DNA of 42,500 nt, from assembly GCA_905221605.1 (NCBI GenBank), contig CAJNDS010000302.1, positions 72,501 through 115,000 of the forward strand, read 5' to 3'. Source of the DNA: Symbiodinium natans (taxonomy: Eukaryota; Sar; Dinophyceae; Suessiales; Symbiodiniaceae). Positions 9,211 to 19,836 of the stretch are shown one piece after another. Below the pieces are notes generated by a model, which ran no database searches, was not told where the DNA came from, and saw only the letters and a program-made list of their open reading frames with translations. The position numbers and the translations under genes were made by a program. How positions within the stretch are numbered: position 1 is the first letter of the stretch; every line of letters begins with the position of its first letter.

Positions 9211-10084
9211 CTGCATCCCTCCATCACCCCACCTCTTGGCATCATGGCGCTACAAAGCGGCCCAAAGAACTTCCGCGGTGCGGAAGCCCGCCGGTGGGCA
9301 GGGGCTATATACTTTCCCACCCTCAACCGTAAGCCCTAAGCCCTAAACCCTAGACACCTAAACCCTCAACCCTAAACCCTTCAAAGGGGCTGGGCTTCAG
9401 CTGCGCACTGCACTAGTAACAGCCTTGGGCGACCGAGGTTGGGTGGCTTCATGTTTAGCCCAGCTCCTACCAGGAACGGCTCTCTCCTCCAATCGCTGCG
9501 AGCCGACAAGCAGAGGCGAAGAGTTGCTAGTATTGCGGTTTAGGGTTTAGGGTTTAGGGTTTAGGGCCCTGTTCTGCCATGCTCATAAGCAACCTTGCGC
9601 GGTGGACAACTTGGCTTCGTTCTGATGCCGGTCGCTACTGAGTCAACACCACCCCTGCAGGCGCAGGTAATCGTAGGTTTACAGTCCAGATCCAGGCATG
9701 ATGCGGCGTGATACCAAATCTTGGCTTCAGGGCGGTCCGCAGCCTTGCGGCGACCTCGGAGCGGAGTTTTGCCACGCGCCGCACCTGCGAGAATCGATTG
9801 CTGCAGCGAGGCTCGAACTTTCTCGATGGTCGAAACTGAAACTGTGAGATGCAGATTTCGCAGGCCACAACTCAAAGACTAGCATCTGAGTCCATCTCAG
9901 GACCAGAAGGAAAGAAGTAACATCCTCTTGCTTGAGTCTGGACCCTATAATCCCTGAACCCCAATTTTCAAACCCTTGATACCCGCCTCTGATTCCACTT
10001 GCTGCTTGAGGAGTCGCCTCTTGACTGCCTGCCGTGATCGCTAAACTGAGGGCCCTCGACTCTCCCTTCAACTTCCCGCAGCTC
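9211..10084. other. Unresolved islands, no supported gene
   Basis: Telomere-like arrays lie at 9328-9380 and 9537-9567. Islands at 9402-9530 and 9640-9870 are open on both strands in GC-rich frames. I could not decide a strand or recognise a product. Confidence 0.35.
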
Positions 10085-10144
10085 GGTCAGAATGACTTGA
10101 AGCAGAAGTTGTGGGGTCAGAATGACTTGAAGCAGAAGTTGGGG
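10085..10144. repeat. 30-bp tandem duplication
   Basis: A 30-bp unit (GGTCAGAATGACTTGAAGCA...) occurs twice in a row with almost no change. Thirty is a multiple of three. On the plus strand it would encode a duplicated QNDLKQKL block in a frame running 10082-10240 after a CCCGCAG acceptor, so it may lie in an exon. The antisense frame is open too. Confidence 0.7.
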
Positions 10145-10709
10145 CAGCATCTTTTTGCTTCTCCAAAAAGCCCAGCCCAAGGGGGTCATGACGCCCGCTG
10201 CGAAAGTCTTCTTCGCACAGCCTGTGCCAGCCACCTGTGAACAGACGAACTGCCACGCGAATGCATTCACTCCGGTATGCGGCGAATGTTCAGGTCTAGG
10301 GCACACTGCGACAGCACATACGGATGCACAGCTATGTAGTCAGGGGCTTCATAAAGAAGGTTAAAGCACTTAAACTCGGTAGTGGCGCACTCATTAATTT
10401 GCCACCTGCGTAGCTGAACTTACCAGCAGGCGTGTGAGCCCCTCCCGTAGTTCAACTCTTGGTCATGCGTCCAATGCATATGATTTTTTGGGACATGGCC
10501 ACAGTACAGTACAGTACTTCCCATCATGTAGGCTTGGATAAGTGCACTTCAGCTGTTGCGACTCTTGTGCCAACGCCTGATGGAACCTAAAGGCTTGTGC
10601 GTAGCGCATGGTTTCCCAACCCAACTTCGAACCTATGGCGTACAGGAGCCAAAACACCGAACGCACTAAGAATCTGCTAGGCTTTTACAGCTTGCAAGGA
10701 TCCCCGGCC

Positions 10710-10796
10710 TCAGTTGAAGAAGTAGCTGGAGAAGAGCACCGAAAGGATGCAGATGAGCAGCAGGCCCCAGTACAGTGAGGTGCGGTTCAGCTCCAC
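10710..10796 (-). CDS. psbL: Photosystem II protein L (PsbL), terminal exon
   Basis: The exon encodes VELNRTSLYWGLLL, then a hydrophobic stretch, then YFFN and TGA. This matches the last 28 residues of the 38-residue PsbL with about four differences. PsbL is a single-span thylakoid protein at the photosystem II dimer interface, needed for the electron acceptor side. A CCTAG acceptor stands directly before the first codon, so the sequence is a spliced exon and hence nuclear. In most algae psbL is plastid-encoded; dinoflagellates moved most plastid genes to the nucleus. The frame is intact, which argues against a decayed plastid insertion. The region upstream on the same strand holds candidate leader exons. 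Confidence 0.85.
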   Translation of the reverse strand: MELNRTSLYWGLLLICILSVLFSSYFFN

Positions 10797-10963
10797 CTAG
10801 GATAAGGGCTAGGCGTTACTCACAAAAGGCTTGGGAGTATGAGCGAAACCAAGAAAGGGGGGGAAGAAGACACCACCTATTGCAGCGGGCTTTTGGGTCC
10901 GCCCACAACCGCCCAGCCCAATGGACTGCTCCCGCCACACACCCTAAACCTCTCCCCTTCATC

Positions 10964-11024
10964 CTCCATCATGCATGCCAGGCGCAGGAAGCATGGCATC
11001 GTTGGGGCGCGGCTCAGGAAGGGC
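10964..11024 (-). CDS. Candidate psbL leader exon
   Basis: It lies between a CACCAG acceptor and a GA donor (GGAG|GATGAAG). It starts at phase 0 and reads ALPEPRPNDAMLPAPGMHDG. Position and strand suit the linker between a plastid-targeting peptide and mature PsbL. Its end phase does not match the terminal exon directly, so the donor or an intermediate exon is wrong or missing. Confidence 0.3.
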
Positions 11025-11189
11025 CTGGTGTAGCAACAAGCACAGGTAGCTCCCCGTCTTAGAGTCCTTTTTTATAAGGGGTGCCGTATTCTATAGGGGA
11101 ACCCCACAAAAGGAGCATAGTTTTAAGGGACTACCCGGAACCCTTAACCCATGTAGATGTTTGGGGGTGGTTGGGGGGGGCACACTTGC

Positions 11190-11242
11190 CTCGACCAGGA
11201 CCATGGGGGTCCTCATCTCGGCCTCAACGCCGGCCAAGGATC
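11190..11242 (-). CDS. Candidate psbL leader exon
   Basis: This 53-bp exon has an AAAG acceptor and a consensus GC donor (GTCGAG|GCAAGT). It reads SLAGVEAEMRTPMVLVE and ends at phase 0, which matches the start of the candidate exon at 10964-11024. It is recognised only by its splice sites and location. Confidence 0.35.
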
Positions 11243-11378
11243 CTTTAAGGTTTCGGGTTTAGGGGCTTGCGGCAGCCAACAAACGTGATGATCAAAGCCT
11301 CAACTTGGCTTTTCCTAAGGTCCTAACCTTTAAACTCTAACAGGCTCTGGCAGTGTATGTGCATGTTGCTGGGTGAAA

Positions 11379-11424
11379 CTTGTCGTTGCTCATGGCATCG
11401 ATCTTGAAGCCAAGCTCAGTGGCC
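11379..11424 (-). CDS. Candidate psbL leader exon
   Basis: It follows a CTCAAAG acceptor and reads ATELGFKIDAMSNDK. It joins in phase to 11528-11636 if that exon ends CACCCAAA. Its own 3' end is not settled. Confidence 0.3.
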
Positions 11425-11527
11425 CTTTGAGAGCTGGGTTTGGGGTCTAGGGTTTTTCTGCGGGGTTTGGGGCTTAGGCTTTTCAAGGGTTGCCGTTTAC
11501 GGTAAGGAATTCAAGCCCGAAGCTGTC

Positions 11528-11636
11528 TTTGGGTGAGCGTGTCCTCCAGCAGCGGCTGCGCCGTGCAATGCGGGTGGGGCTGTGAAGTTGGCGGCCGGGA
11601 GCATCCATGCAGCAGCGGCCAGCAGCGCCACCGTGC
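11528..11636 (-). CDS. Candidate psbL leader exon: signal-peptide core and FVAP-like motif
   Basis: It reads TVALLAAAAWMLPAA followed by NFTAPPALHG and an Ala/Gly/His-rich segment. Dinoflagellate plastid preproteins have a signal peptide whose cleavage site is followed by Phe in an FVAP-type motif, then a transit peptide; this fits that plan. The first two bases complete a glycine codon carried from 11818-11869. It lies on the same strand, 0.7 kb upstream of the PsbL exon. Confidence 0.5.
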
Positions 11637-11817
11637 CTTGGTTGGATTAGAAATTGGGTTTTCAGTGGGCCTTTTCAGGGTTTCATCGGCATCAGGGTTC
11701 TCTGGGAAATCTTGTGTTGTTGCCAGCCCCCCGCCCCCCCCCCGCCCAGTTCGCTTGCCTTGTTGGCTCGCTTGTGTGGAGGTGCCTGCGCAACACTGTA
11801 GGGTAGGGGCCAAATGC

Positions 11818-11869
11818 CAAAAGATGCCAATGCAGTCGGAGCACAAAGCAAAGGGCGACGGAAAGCCAT
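11818..11869 (-). CDS. Candidate psbL first exon with start codon
   Basis: The ATG at 11869 begins MAFRRPLLCAPTALASF. The basic residues followed by a hydrophobic run make a signal-peptide n-region. A GC donor (TTTTG|GCATTT) joins in phase to the hydrophobic core at 11528-11636. ATG choice: no upstream in-frame ATG is close. The whole leader model needs transcript support. Confidence 0.45.
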
Positions 11870-14048
11870 TGTATCGGAGTTGTGGAGGATACCTACCCTG
11901 AACTTGAGCAGCTGGGGACTGGCTATGGTGTATATACAAAATTCGGTCAAACGCGCCAGGGTCAGCTTAAAGCTTGAGTTTTAAGGCTTAGGGGAATTCA
12001 TCCGTGACCTTCAGAAGGTTCGCAGGGAAGCGTCGACCATGCCAAAGACTGGTCAGCAAGGGCAGGCGTTTTCTTCGTCGAGAGCGACATAAGCCAGTAT
12101 GCAACGAAGTCAACTAATGACCGCTGGATCTCCCACAGGACGTTCAGGGTATGCATAGACGTACGTGCGCCGATTCATCTGTGGCAGGACTTGAGTCTAC
12201 ACAGAAACACAGAAACTACAGTTAAGGACTTGAGGTGCTTTGCATGCTCATGTGGATCTTATTGTCATCTACGGCACTCATGCTACGCACCTTTCCCAAA
12301 GCACTCCTCCCTTAGGCACCGATGGGGCCGGCCCTCCCGCGGCCGCGGCCACCACGGCCGCGCGACCGCATCGTGGCACTTGCCTGGCAGGGACCACCAG
12401 ATCTGCAAACGTTTGGGGGGTTTACGAAACTAGGGGTACCTGATTGGGGTCTATTTGGGAGTTGATATTGGGGGTCGCCTATTTTTCGTAAACAACTCGC
12501 ATCACGAAGAGCCTTGGGGTCTTGTGCTCCCTCACGAGACTTCGACGTGCGAGGGTTCGGGCGGAAGCCTCAGATTGCACTGAAGGCGCAGGCTTCGGCG
12601 CTTGGCGATTTGACCGTCCCATGCTGAGAATTCTCGACCAGCGCTGGCCCCAACACCAAATCGTACGAAGTTGCATGAGGCGTGCACTTGGCATGTGTTA
12701 GGCTCCCGGCTCTACGTTAATTTCCGCTGCTGCAGTACTGCAGGGGCAATGAGAGCTGGAAGTGTAAACAACAATTGCTACCCAGAGATTCATCATGAAC
12801 ATCCTGTTGTCTCAGTTCTATTTAGGACCCTACCGATGTACATGCATATATGTATGTATGTATGTATGTATCTGTGTATGTATGTGTGTATACAGGGTCC
12901 ATTTTATTTCATGATGTGGTTCTAAATCCCCAAACCCTGAACCCTGAACCCTGAACCCAGAACCCTAGCTTGCTTGGGACTACCACGCCCGAGCAGCCGG
13001 TGGGCCGCTCCACTTCCAGAGCCTACAAAGGGCTGGGGGTCGAAGTCAGGCCTCGTAGTTTCAGAGGGCTCTGTCGTGGATTGACTGGGGTTTAGGAGCT
13101 TAGTCTTAAGGCTTTTAGGGCGTTTTGGAGCTTAGGTTTTAAGGCTTTTAGGGTCCTAACAGCTTCAAGTGTTTGGGGGCTGGGGGTCTTGACGACGCTC
13201 TGGTCCATGTCTTCTGAGGAAGCACCGGCAAACGATCAGGATGCTATGAAAATCTCGCCGGAACGTTTTTTGGAGCTTTCTGTTGGGGAATAGAGCCTTG
13301 TAGGAGTCAGAAGCTACTCGACCGAAAACAATTGGTTGGCTGAAGAATGGCTTCGACTGGCACACTCATGGCAAGCACCTGGTATGGTTTAGGGTTTGTA
13401 TAAGTAAGGTTTAACGCTGTGGAATGCAAAACACCGTATGAATCAGTTCCTGCTGTGTGATCTCAGGAAAGTAACGCTACCTTCCAGGGCAAAAGGGGAT
13501 GCACCCCCCAGATCAGTCCCCACCGCACAGATGCGTACTAATGCTACTCGAGTCGAAAGCGAGGATATGGTGCGCGCCTCGAAAGACATCTGGATTTCGT
13601 ACTGCTCACGGTCCATCTCCTCTGGCCGGCTCAGTTCGGGGTTCTATCCTTAGGGTTTAGGGTTTAGGGTTTAGAAGCCTTGCAGATTCATGGGTCCGGT
13701 TTACTAAGGCTGTGAGTAGGCTGACTATAGTAAACAGCTAAAGCCTACAGCCTTTAAGGGGTAGTCAGACTTCTGCTTGTATGTGGCCATTATCACATTG
13801 TACCAGTAGCTACGACAGGGCTACAAGAGCGCGTTGGGAATCATTGTTTCGATGGCCTCCCAGAGCCTTTCTGCACACCAGCCACGCCCTAAGCCCTAAA
13901 TTCAAGCAAGTTCGGGACGACTGAGACAAACGAAAGATGCTTGGGCCACACTGGGGGGAATCCGGAGTATATTCACGAGGACATGGCTGCTAACACGCTC
14001 AAGGTCTCCACTCCGTTCAGGGTCTCGACTCTCGCACTCGCTCAAGCA
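11870..14048. other. Unresolved exon-like islands
   Basis: GC-rich islands open on both strands lie at 12300-12420, 12490-12690 and 13000-13110. A plus-strand start-like frame (MSSEEAPANDQDAMKIS) lies at 13207-13281. A minus-strand frame (PEEMDREQYEIQMSFE) lies at 13578-13643, with an acceptor and a GC donor. TATG repeats occur at 12838-12895. There are few telomere units, at 13646-13672. None matches a family I recognise. Confidence 0.35.
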
Positions 14049-14365
14049 GGAGGGTTTAGGGTTTAGGGTTGTGACAAGGGTTTAGGGTTTAGGGTTTAGG
14101 ATTTAGGGTTTAGGGTTTAGGGACTAGGATCCTTGTAGACAAGGAAGTACTCGTTGTGGCTGTCCAGAAGCAACACAGCATCTTCCAGGGCACTCTGCTG
14201 GCCACAGAGCTCCAGTCCCGACTCGGTCCAAGTGGCGGCAGCCAAGCCCGCCTGTAGCATTGGGGGCTTAGGGTTTAGGGTTTAGGGTTTGGGGTTTAGG
14301 GTTTTGGGTTTCGGGTTCAGAATCTGTAGCATTGGGGGTTTAAGGGTTTGGGTTTAGGGTTTCGG
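14049..14365. repeat. TTTAGGG arrays, one flanked by a 15-bp direct repeat
   Basis: The first block covers 14049-14122. A second degenerate block (14267-14323) is bracketed by CTGTAGCATTGGGGG at 14252-14266 and 14324-14338, as if a telomere-type cassette had been inserted with duplication of its target. Between the two blocks the minus strand at 14132-14251 is open for exactly 40 codons (AALED and LLLDSHNEYFLVYK-like segments) with an ACAG acceptor inside the duplicated 15-mer. Confidence 0.7.
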
Positions 14366-16273
14366 ATCTGCTCGGTTGCCTGTATGCGTGCCCGTCACAG
14401 TCCCGCCCCGGGATTTGCTTTTGAATCTGCACAGCGGCACTGAGAAACAGAAGCCAACCTTGTAAATCCTAAACCCGCAACCCTTAAGCCCACACCCTAA
14501 ACCCTGAACCCTCAACCTTTAAGCCTACACCCGAAAGCCTAAACCCTCAACCCCTAACGTTCGTTAACTCAGGGGCGGCTTAGATTTCTTCAAGTGTCAG
14601 CTCACGTGGCCGGGCATTGCTGTGGCAAGCATGGTTCGAAAACGGAGGGCAAGACACATCCCAGAACAGGCGCAAAGGGCAATGAACAAGGGGGGAGCCT
14701 GTTTGACAAGAATGCTTCTCTGGGCAGTTCTTATTCAAGTTAGGCTCCCATACACACAGCGCAGCAACAGCATGTCAACTTGGAGGTTTCCCCAAAACAG
14801 GGAGGGGAATCGGTTGAAATGGTTCCCAACTAAGGGTTACATGGTAGTTGGGGGGGGGGGGGGGGCGGGTTATAAGACCCTAAACCCTAAACACTAAACC
14901 CTGAAACCGTACTAGGGGTACCCCCCAATTTGGGAAATGCCCCGAACCAACCTTGGCCCACCTTTCGCGTGACGTCTTGGATCAAGCGGTTGTCGTTCCG
15001 CTGGAACCACTTTATCCTTTCCGCCTTGCAGGGAGCTGCCCTACATGAGAGCCCGCTTTAGGCCTTGTAACCAAAGAAAATAGGTTCTTAGAGCCCTTCA
15101 GGACACAAGAACCTAGGTCCCTGGAAAGGATAGAGAAAGAGTCCTCCTCTGGCCCCTTTAAGGCGCCAATTGGTCGGGGCGTCATGGTGTGAGCAGTTCC
15201 AGGTTCGTTCCGAATGTGGGAGCTTTGGCCCTTCCGCACTGTGGCTTTTATGGCTTATAGGGTTGAGGCACCCCACCCCGACTCATCCGAAGGACGAGAT
15301 CCACCATTCAAGGCACTGGAGGCCGAGGTCAAAAAAAACTCGATTCCGGCAATGCCTGCTTTCAAACCCTAAACCCTAAACCCTAAACCCCAAACCCTAA
15401 ACCCCTGCTGGTATGTGCGAACTATGTTGCGACCGTGCCACTGGGAGCGCGTAGAGCTGCTTCTGCAGCTCCAGCGCTCTCCGGGCGCCCTCGGCAGCAG
15501 CGTCGTTGTCGCTGTAGATCCTTGCTTGATGCTTTGGGCTATATTCCCCTTAGAAAGTCTCAATATGTTGAATATCCTTTTGGGTTTTATATAAGCAAAA
15601 ATAGAAAATAATTCCCAAGGGGGATATAGTGGGCGGCTTCGCAGCAAAGCCCAAGGATTAAGAGCAAGGTGCTCTCACGCGCTCTTGACGCAACAACGCG
15701 AGACGTGAATGACATGCCTCCGCTTGATTTGACCCTAAACCCTAAACCCTAAACCCTAAGCCCTAAACCCTAACGATGTGCGGCTTGCTCTGAACTCTGC
15801 TCATGACGATATGGCATGCGAGAAGGGAGGCCCATGGAGGCCACCCCCAAGTGGCCCTAAACCCTAAACCCCAAACCCCAAACCCTAAACCCTAAACCCC
15901 AAACCCTAAACCCTAAACCCTACCTAGGATGCCAGGGAGCAGTATCTTTCGTGGAGCCGATGGGCTGCCATCCTTCCAAAGGACGTGAAGCATGCACCGG
16001 TGAAAGCATTCGGTTTAGGGTTTAGTGTTTAGGGTTTTAGGGTTTAGGTTTTAGGGTTTTTGGGTTTTAGGGCTTGCGTGTGGCGCACAGGTCCTGAGGG
16101 CTCTCTTGTATCCGAACCTCCACATTGAAGTCCTGGGATCAGCAGCAGGACTGTACTCCGGGGGAGCCGTCGATCTGATCATTTGGGGAGTTACGATATG
16201 AGGAGTACCTTGTTAAGGTCCGTATTGTAGGGGGATCCTCCTACTCTTGACACAAACGTGTGCATCAACCCCA
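14366..16273. other. Islands between telomere-like arrays, unresolved
   Basis: Arrays occur at 14876-14910, 15364-15402, 15733-15772, 15850-15922 and 16013-16072, and a G-run at 14850-14867. Candidate minus-strand exons include 14962-15024 (AERIKWFQRNDNRLIQDVTR; ACGC-rich, GT donor) and 15397-15520 (RRALELQKQLYAL). Antisense frames are open as well. An AT-rich imperfect inverted repeat lies near 15545-15625. Confidence 0.35.
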
Positions 16274-16397
16274 TACCAGGAGGCGGCCCCCTTGTTATAA
16301 GCAGAGTTATAAGAACCCCAAAATTAGGTCATAAGGATCCTAAATTCAGTTATAGGTCCTTTAACTACACTTAGTATAGTAAGGGGCCCTCCTTGTA
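16274..16397. mobile_element. MITE-A copy 3
   Basis: This is a diverged left end (TACCAGGAGGCGGCCCCC) and a well kept right end (AAGGGGCCCTCCTTGTA), with the family interior of TTATAA-containing blocks and the AGTATAG motif before the right end. The length is about 124 bp. Confidence 0.75.
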
Positions 16398-17631
16398 AAA
16401 CCTTGGTGGGGGATTCCTTCTCCACCTTCTTCACGCGCTCGCCGCCCTTCCCACAGGTGCGGCCGATAAGGTCCGCATCCACCTCACAGCAAGATGGGGT
16501 CTCAATTAGGAGGTTCTAAATGAACTCTAACAGGGTTTAGGGTTCGTATACACTTGATTAGGGTTTATAGTAGTATAGGGTATATGGTCCCAATTTTGGG
16601 TTCATGTGGTCCTTAAGATACAGCAGGCATGCAAGGTACAATGTCCATTCTGAAAGAAACGGCGTGCCGCTACAGTGTTAAACCCTAAACCCTAAACCCT
16701 AAGCCCTAAGCCCTAAACCCTAAACCGCATGGGATGAGGCCATGCCTCGAATGAGAGGCGGGCGTCTTCTCCCATCCCCTTGGCTTCCAGCTCCTTGAGG
16801 ATGCAAGTGAATGTAGGGTTTGGGGTTTAGGGTTTAGGGTTTAGGGTTTAGGGTTTAGGGTCTAGGGTTTAGGGTTTAGGGGCGCGCTTTCATTCGCAAG
16901 CTTGAGGCTGCCAGTCTGTGTCGAATCCACGTATGTAAAGTGTGTTAGCTTCAGCTGCCGTCATCCCCGATCACCAAATGGAGGTGCTCCTCTAAATGTA
17001 CAAGCATTTCATGTTGGTAGAAGCCCATTCCGGACGGCTGTCGCACCTTTAGCTGTGCCAGCTTCTTGGCGCGGCGCTGGTGGAAGGCCTCCACCTCTGC
17101 CTGTCGAGGACAAACTTCCACGTTGGCACTTCAACTTCTCTGAGAATTATACTTAGAAGAAGCGAATAGAAAATCATATTTCGAAGTCCGAATTTCAATC
17201 TCATACCTCTAGCTAGATTTGCACAGTACGGCACGGTGCATTCGGTGCATTCAGCATTCAGTAGAGCCAAGCCAACACTATCATAGTGTGCATGGCGGCT
17301 GTCAAAACGAAAGCAATCAACATGTTTCCACCATTCCGAATTGCGCGCGGGCCAAAGTTCCCACTATCGACAACACGATGTCTGCATTGCGGCACTTGGC
17401 AAGTTGCACACCCCTGCAACAACTTCGCCGGGCCTGATGCATGAAGTGAATCTTCAGCACCATTGTAGCCTCTCGAAAACTGCAGATTGGGAGTCCATTA
17501 GTTAGGCCCGATCCGAACTCCGAGAACACCGGGGTGCACCACAAATTGCACCCAAGAAGCTCTGGAAATTGCAGCTTCTCCGCCGATCAGAATAACGGCG
17601 TCGAGCTCCTGCAAGGCACTTGTAGTAGAAG
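16398..17631. other. Unresolved islands and telomere-like arrays
   Basis: Arrays lie at 16676-16726 (CCCTAAA) and 16812-16880 (TTTAGGG). Minus-strand segments at 16751-16796 (ELEAKGMGEDARLSFE) and 17050-17104 (AEVEAFHQRRAKKLAQLK) look like exons with good splice sites. The plus strand also reads open across the array, so I leave it unassigned. 17150-17600 shows nothing recognisable. Confidence 0.35.
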
Positions 17632-17725
17632 CCAAAAGTTGGAAACTCAATAGCATCAATCCCTAAGAGTAAAGTATCGGGAATCCCAGCACACTTTGTC
17701 CTAAAAAAAGGTTTCCAACTTTTGG
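17632..17725. mobile_element. MITE-E, 15-bp perfect inverted repeat
   Basis: CCAAAAGTTGGAAAC at 17632-17646 is perfectly complemented at 17711-17725. Imperfect complementarity continues a few bases outward. It is 94 bp, non-coding, with one copy in the window. Confidence 0.65.
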
Positions 17726-17929
17726 GGGTTTACTGTATGCGCTGGCTGCGCAGCCCAAAATGCGAGCAACACTCATGTTCACCCCCCACCCACCCTCGTA
17801 AGCCCTGCAAGTGAAACCCTAGACACAGGTCCTGCACCACTACCCCATTGCCACCCTGGGGATACTGCACCCCCGGGGTGGCGAGATGCAGGCCTCCATG
17901 AGCAAACGTTGAGAACGAAGTTTTGGGAT

Positions 17930-18075
17930 TAGGGTTTCGGTAAACCCTAAACCCTAAACCCTCAGGGTTACTCTAACAACCTTCACTCCTACTACCCTTG
18001 CTGGTCGGGGTTTCGGTAAACCCTAAACCCTAAACCAACCTTCACTCCTACCACCCTTGCTGGTCGGGGTTCGTG
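17930..18075. repeat. Tandem duplication containing telomere units
   Basis: A 70-80 bp unit occurs twice: TTTCGGTAAACCCTAAACCC, then AACCTTCACTCCTACTACCC and TTGCTGGTCGGGG. The first copy has about 20 extra bases. The telomere units are part of the duplicated segment. Confidence 0.75.
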
Positions 18076-18545
18076 CACGGGAACTGATATTAAGCTGTCA
18101 TAAAAAGGGTGGTTTAGGGTTTCGGGTTCCCTGTGATGTACGTTCCCGAACGAGACCCCGGCTGCTCAGCTTCCTGAATAAGTCAAGGTGAACTTTTCAC
18201 ACCACCACACCACGCGAAAGGGATAGTTGGGATCAAGGATGAAGGTTCCCGCTTTGTTCCCCTCTTAAGAGAAGTTGTACTCCACTACTGATGAGTTTAA
18301 GAGCAACACCTCTCACGACTCAGACATCAGACATGGCAGGCGAGATCATCAAGAACGGACGAGACGGGATCCTGAACCAGGCGCATTGAAATCAGCTGAA
18401 CCCTTCGGAACACCCTAAAGAGCTATCCGCTCAACTCCGCTCAAAAAACCCCAATACAAGGCACCACAGTTCAGAGTCACAACTCAGATTTGATATTCAG
18501 AGATTCTGGGCCCTATTCCTGTGATATGGGTTTCCCAACATTGAG
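18076..18545. other. No gene seen
   Basis: Mixed-composition sequence with one TTTAGGG unit near 18115. I see no supported coding frame or repeat. Confidence 0.4.
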
Positions 18546-18890
18546 TACTCCCTGGGATGTTCCATTAAGGACTGCTAATATAAGGGGGAACATCCCTAAA
18601 CCCTAAACCCTAAACCCTAAAGCCTAAACCCTAAATCCTAACCCCTTCCATTAAGGACTCTTAATACAAGGGGGAACCTCAAACCCTAAACCCTAAATCC
18701 TAAACCCTTCCATTAAGGACTGATCACATAAGGGGGAACATCCCTAAACCCTAAACCCGAAACCCTAAATCCTAAACCCTGCCATTAAGGACTGTTAATA
18801 TAAGGGGGAACATCCCTAAACCCTAAACCCTAAACCCTAAACCCTAAGCCCTAAACCCTGATCCCTAAAACCCTAAAACCCTAAATCCCA
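18546..18890 (+). repeat. Hybrid satellite of MITE-B ends and CCCTAAA units
   Basis: Four units start at 18562, 18648, 18710 and 18782. Each has CCATTAAGGACT, a short AT stretch, AAGGGGGAACATCCC (degenerate in unit 2), then a run of CCCTAAA and variants. The non-telomeric part is the right half of MITE-B. The spacing is 62-86 bp because the CCCTAAA runs vary in length. Confidence 0.85.
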
Positions 18891-18995
18891 ACCCCTCTTA
18901 CAGGAACCCCCTTGGCCTGTTGTGGACCGGACCTGCTCGAGGCAGCCACGGGCGTCAGGGAGGCTGAGCCAGGTATGGAGCTCCTCTTCGCTTTG

Positions 18996-19318
18996 AGGGT
19001 TTAGGGTTTGGTTTAGGGTTTAGGGTTTAGGGTTTAGGGTTTAGGGTTTAGGGTTTAGGGTTTAGGGTTTAGGGTTTAGGTTTAGGGTTTAGGGGTTTAG
19101 GGGTTTAGGGTTTTAGGGGTTTAGGGGTTTAGGGGTTTAGGGGTTTAGGGGTTTAGGGGTTTAGGGGTTTAGGGGTTTTAGGGGTTTAGGGGTTTAGGGG
19201 TTTTAGGGGTTTTAGGGGTTTTAGGGGTTTAGGGGTTTTAGGGTTTTAGGGTTTAGGGTTTAGGGGTTTTAGGGTTTTAGGGTTTTAGAGGGTTTTAGGT
19301 TTAGGATTTAGGGCTTTA
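18996..19318 (+). repeat. Long telomere-like array (TTTAGGG)n to (TTTAGGGG)n
   Basis: This is about 320 bp of plus-oriented repeat. The first third is TTTAGGG; the rest drifts to the eight-base TTTAGGGG and to TTTTAGGGG. Such drift is typical of an old array not maintained by telomerase. Confidence 0.9.
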
Positions 19319-19831
19319 GCAGCTTACACTAGGTTTTGTCATGTCCCTCGAGCTCAGGGACAGCTTAGGGAATTGTTTCTAAATGTCTGGTCCCTTAAAT
19401 GTCAGAGGCGAATGACAATAGGAAATGGGCACACTACATGGACCCTCACCCTAAACCCTAAACCCTAACCCTAAACCCTAAACCCTCATTTAGGGAGCCT
19501 CAAGGCTCACAAGGGTTTGGGGTTCCGAAACCCCGGCGCATTCACGGCGTGAACCCTCGAAATGAGGAAACGGCGCAGCACTTTCGGCGCTCCCTGGCGT
19601 GCTGGTTTGGTTTAGTTGGTGTTTCCCAAACCCTAACCCTAAACCCTGAACCCTAAACCCTAAACCCAGATTCAAGCAGCAGCTCCAGCAGCAGCTCTGT
19701 TGGCAAGTCTACAGGGCGAGGCGTCTGCTTCAAGAAGTCTGCGAGTGGCCAAGCATTTCCCTCAAGGACTTCATGCCGCCCTCATGGTGAGAATGAGTCA
19801 AGAACTGAGGTTTGAAGTCCTAAACCCTAAA
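19319..19831. other. Left flank of the retrotransposon
   Basis: CCCTAAA arrays lie at 19446-19487, 19625-19670 and 19818-19836. The islands between them (19490-19620, 19680-19800) are open on both strands. The last array is the insertion target of the LTR element. Confidence 0.5.
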
Positions 19832-19836
19832 CCCTA
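19832..19836. repeat. Target-site duplication CCCTA, left copy
   Basis: CCCTA directly precedes the left LTR and recurs at 28517-28521 after the right LTR. Five bases is normal for LTR retrotransposon integration. Because the target is itself CCCTAAA repeat, the duplication cannot be proved from this copy alone. Confidence 0.6.

Noticed and set aside
16758-17143. Plus-strand multi-exon gene spliced across the array 16818-16879
   Set aside because: Phases fit, but the minus strand has better exon-like segments with good splice sites over the same positions. It showed that phase agreement alone is not enough here.
18546-19318. CRISPR-like array
   Set aside because: The regular repeats are telomere-type and MITE-derived units without unique spacers, in a eukaryotic context.
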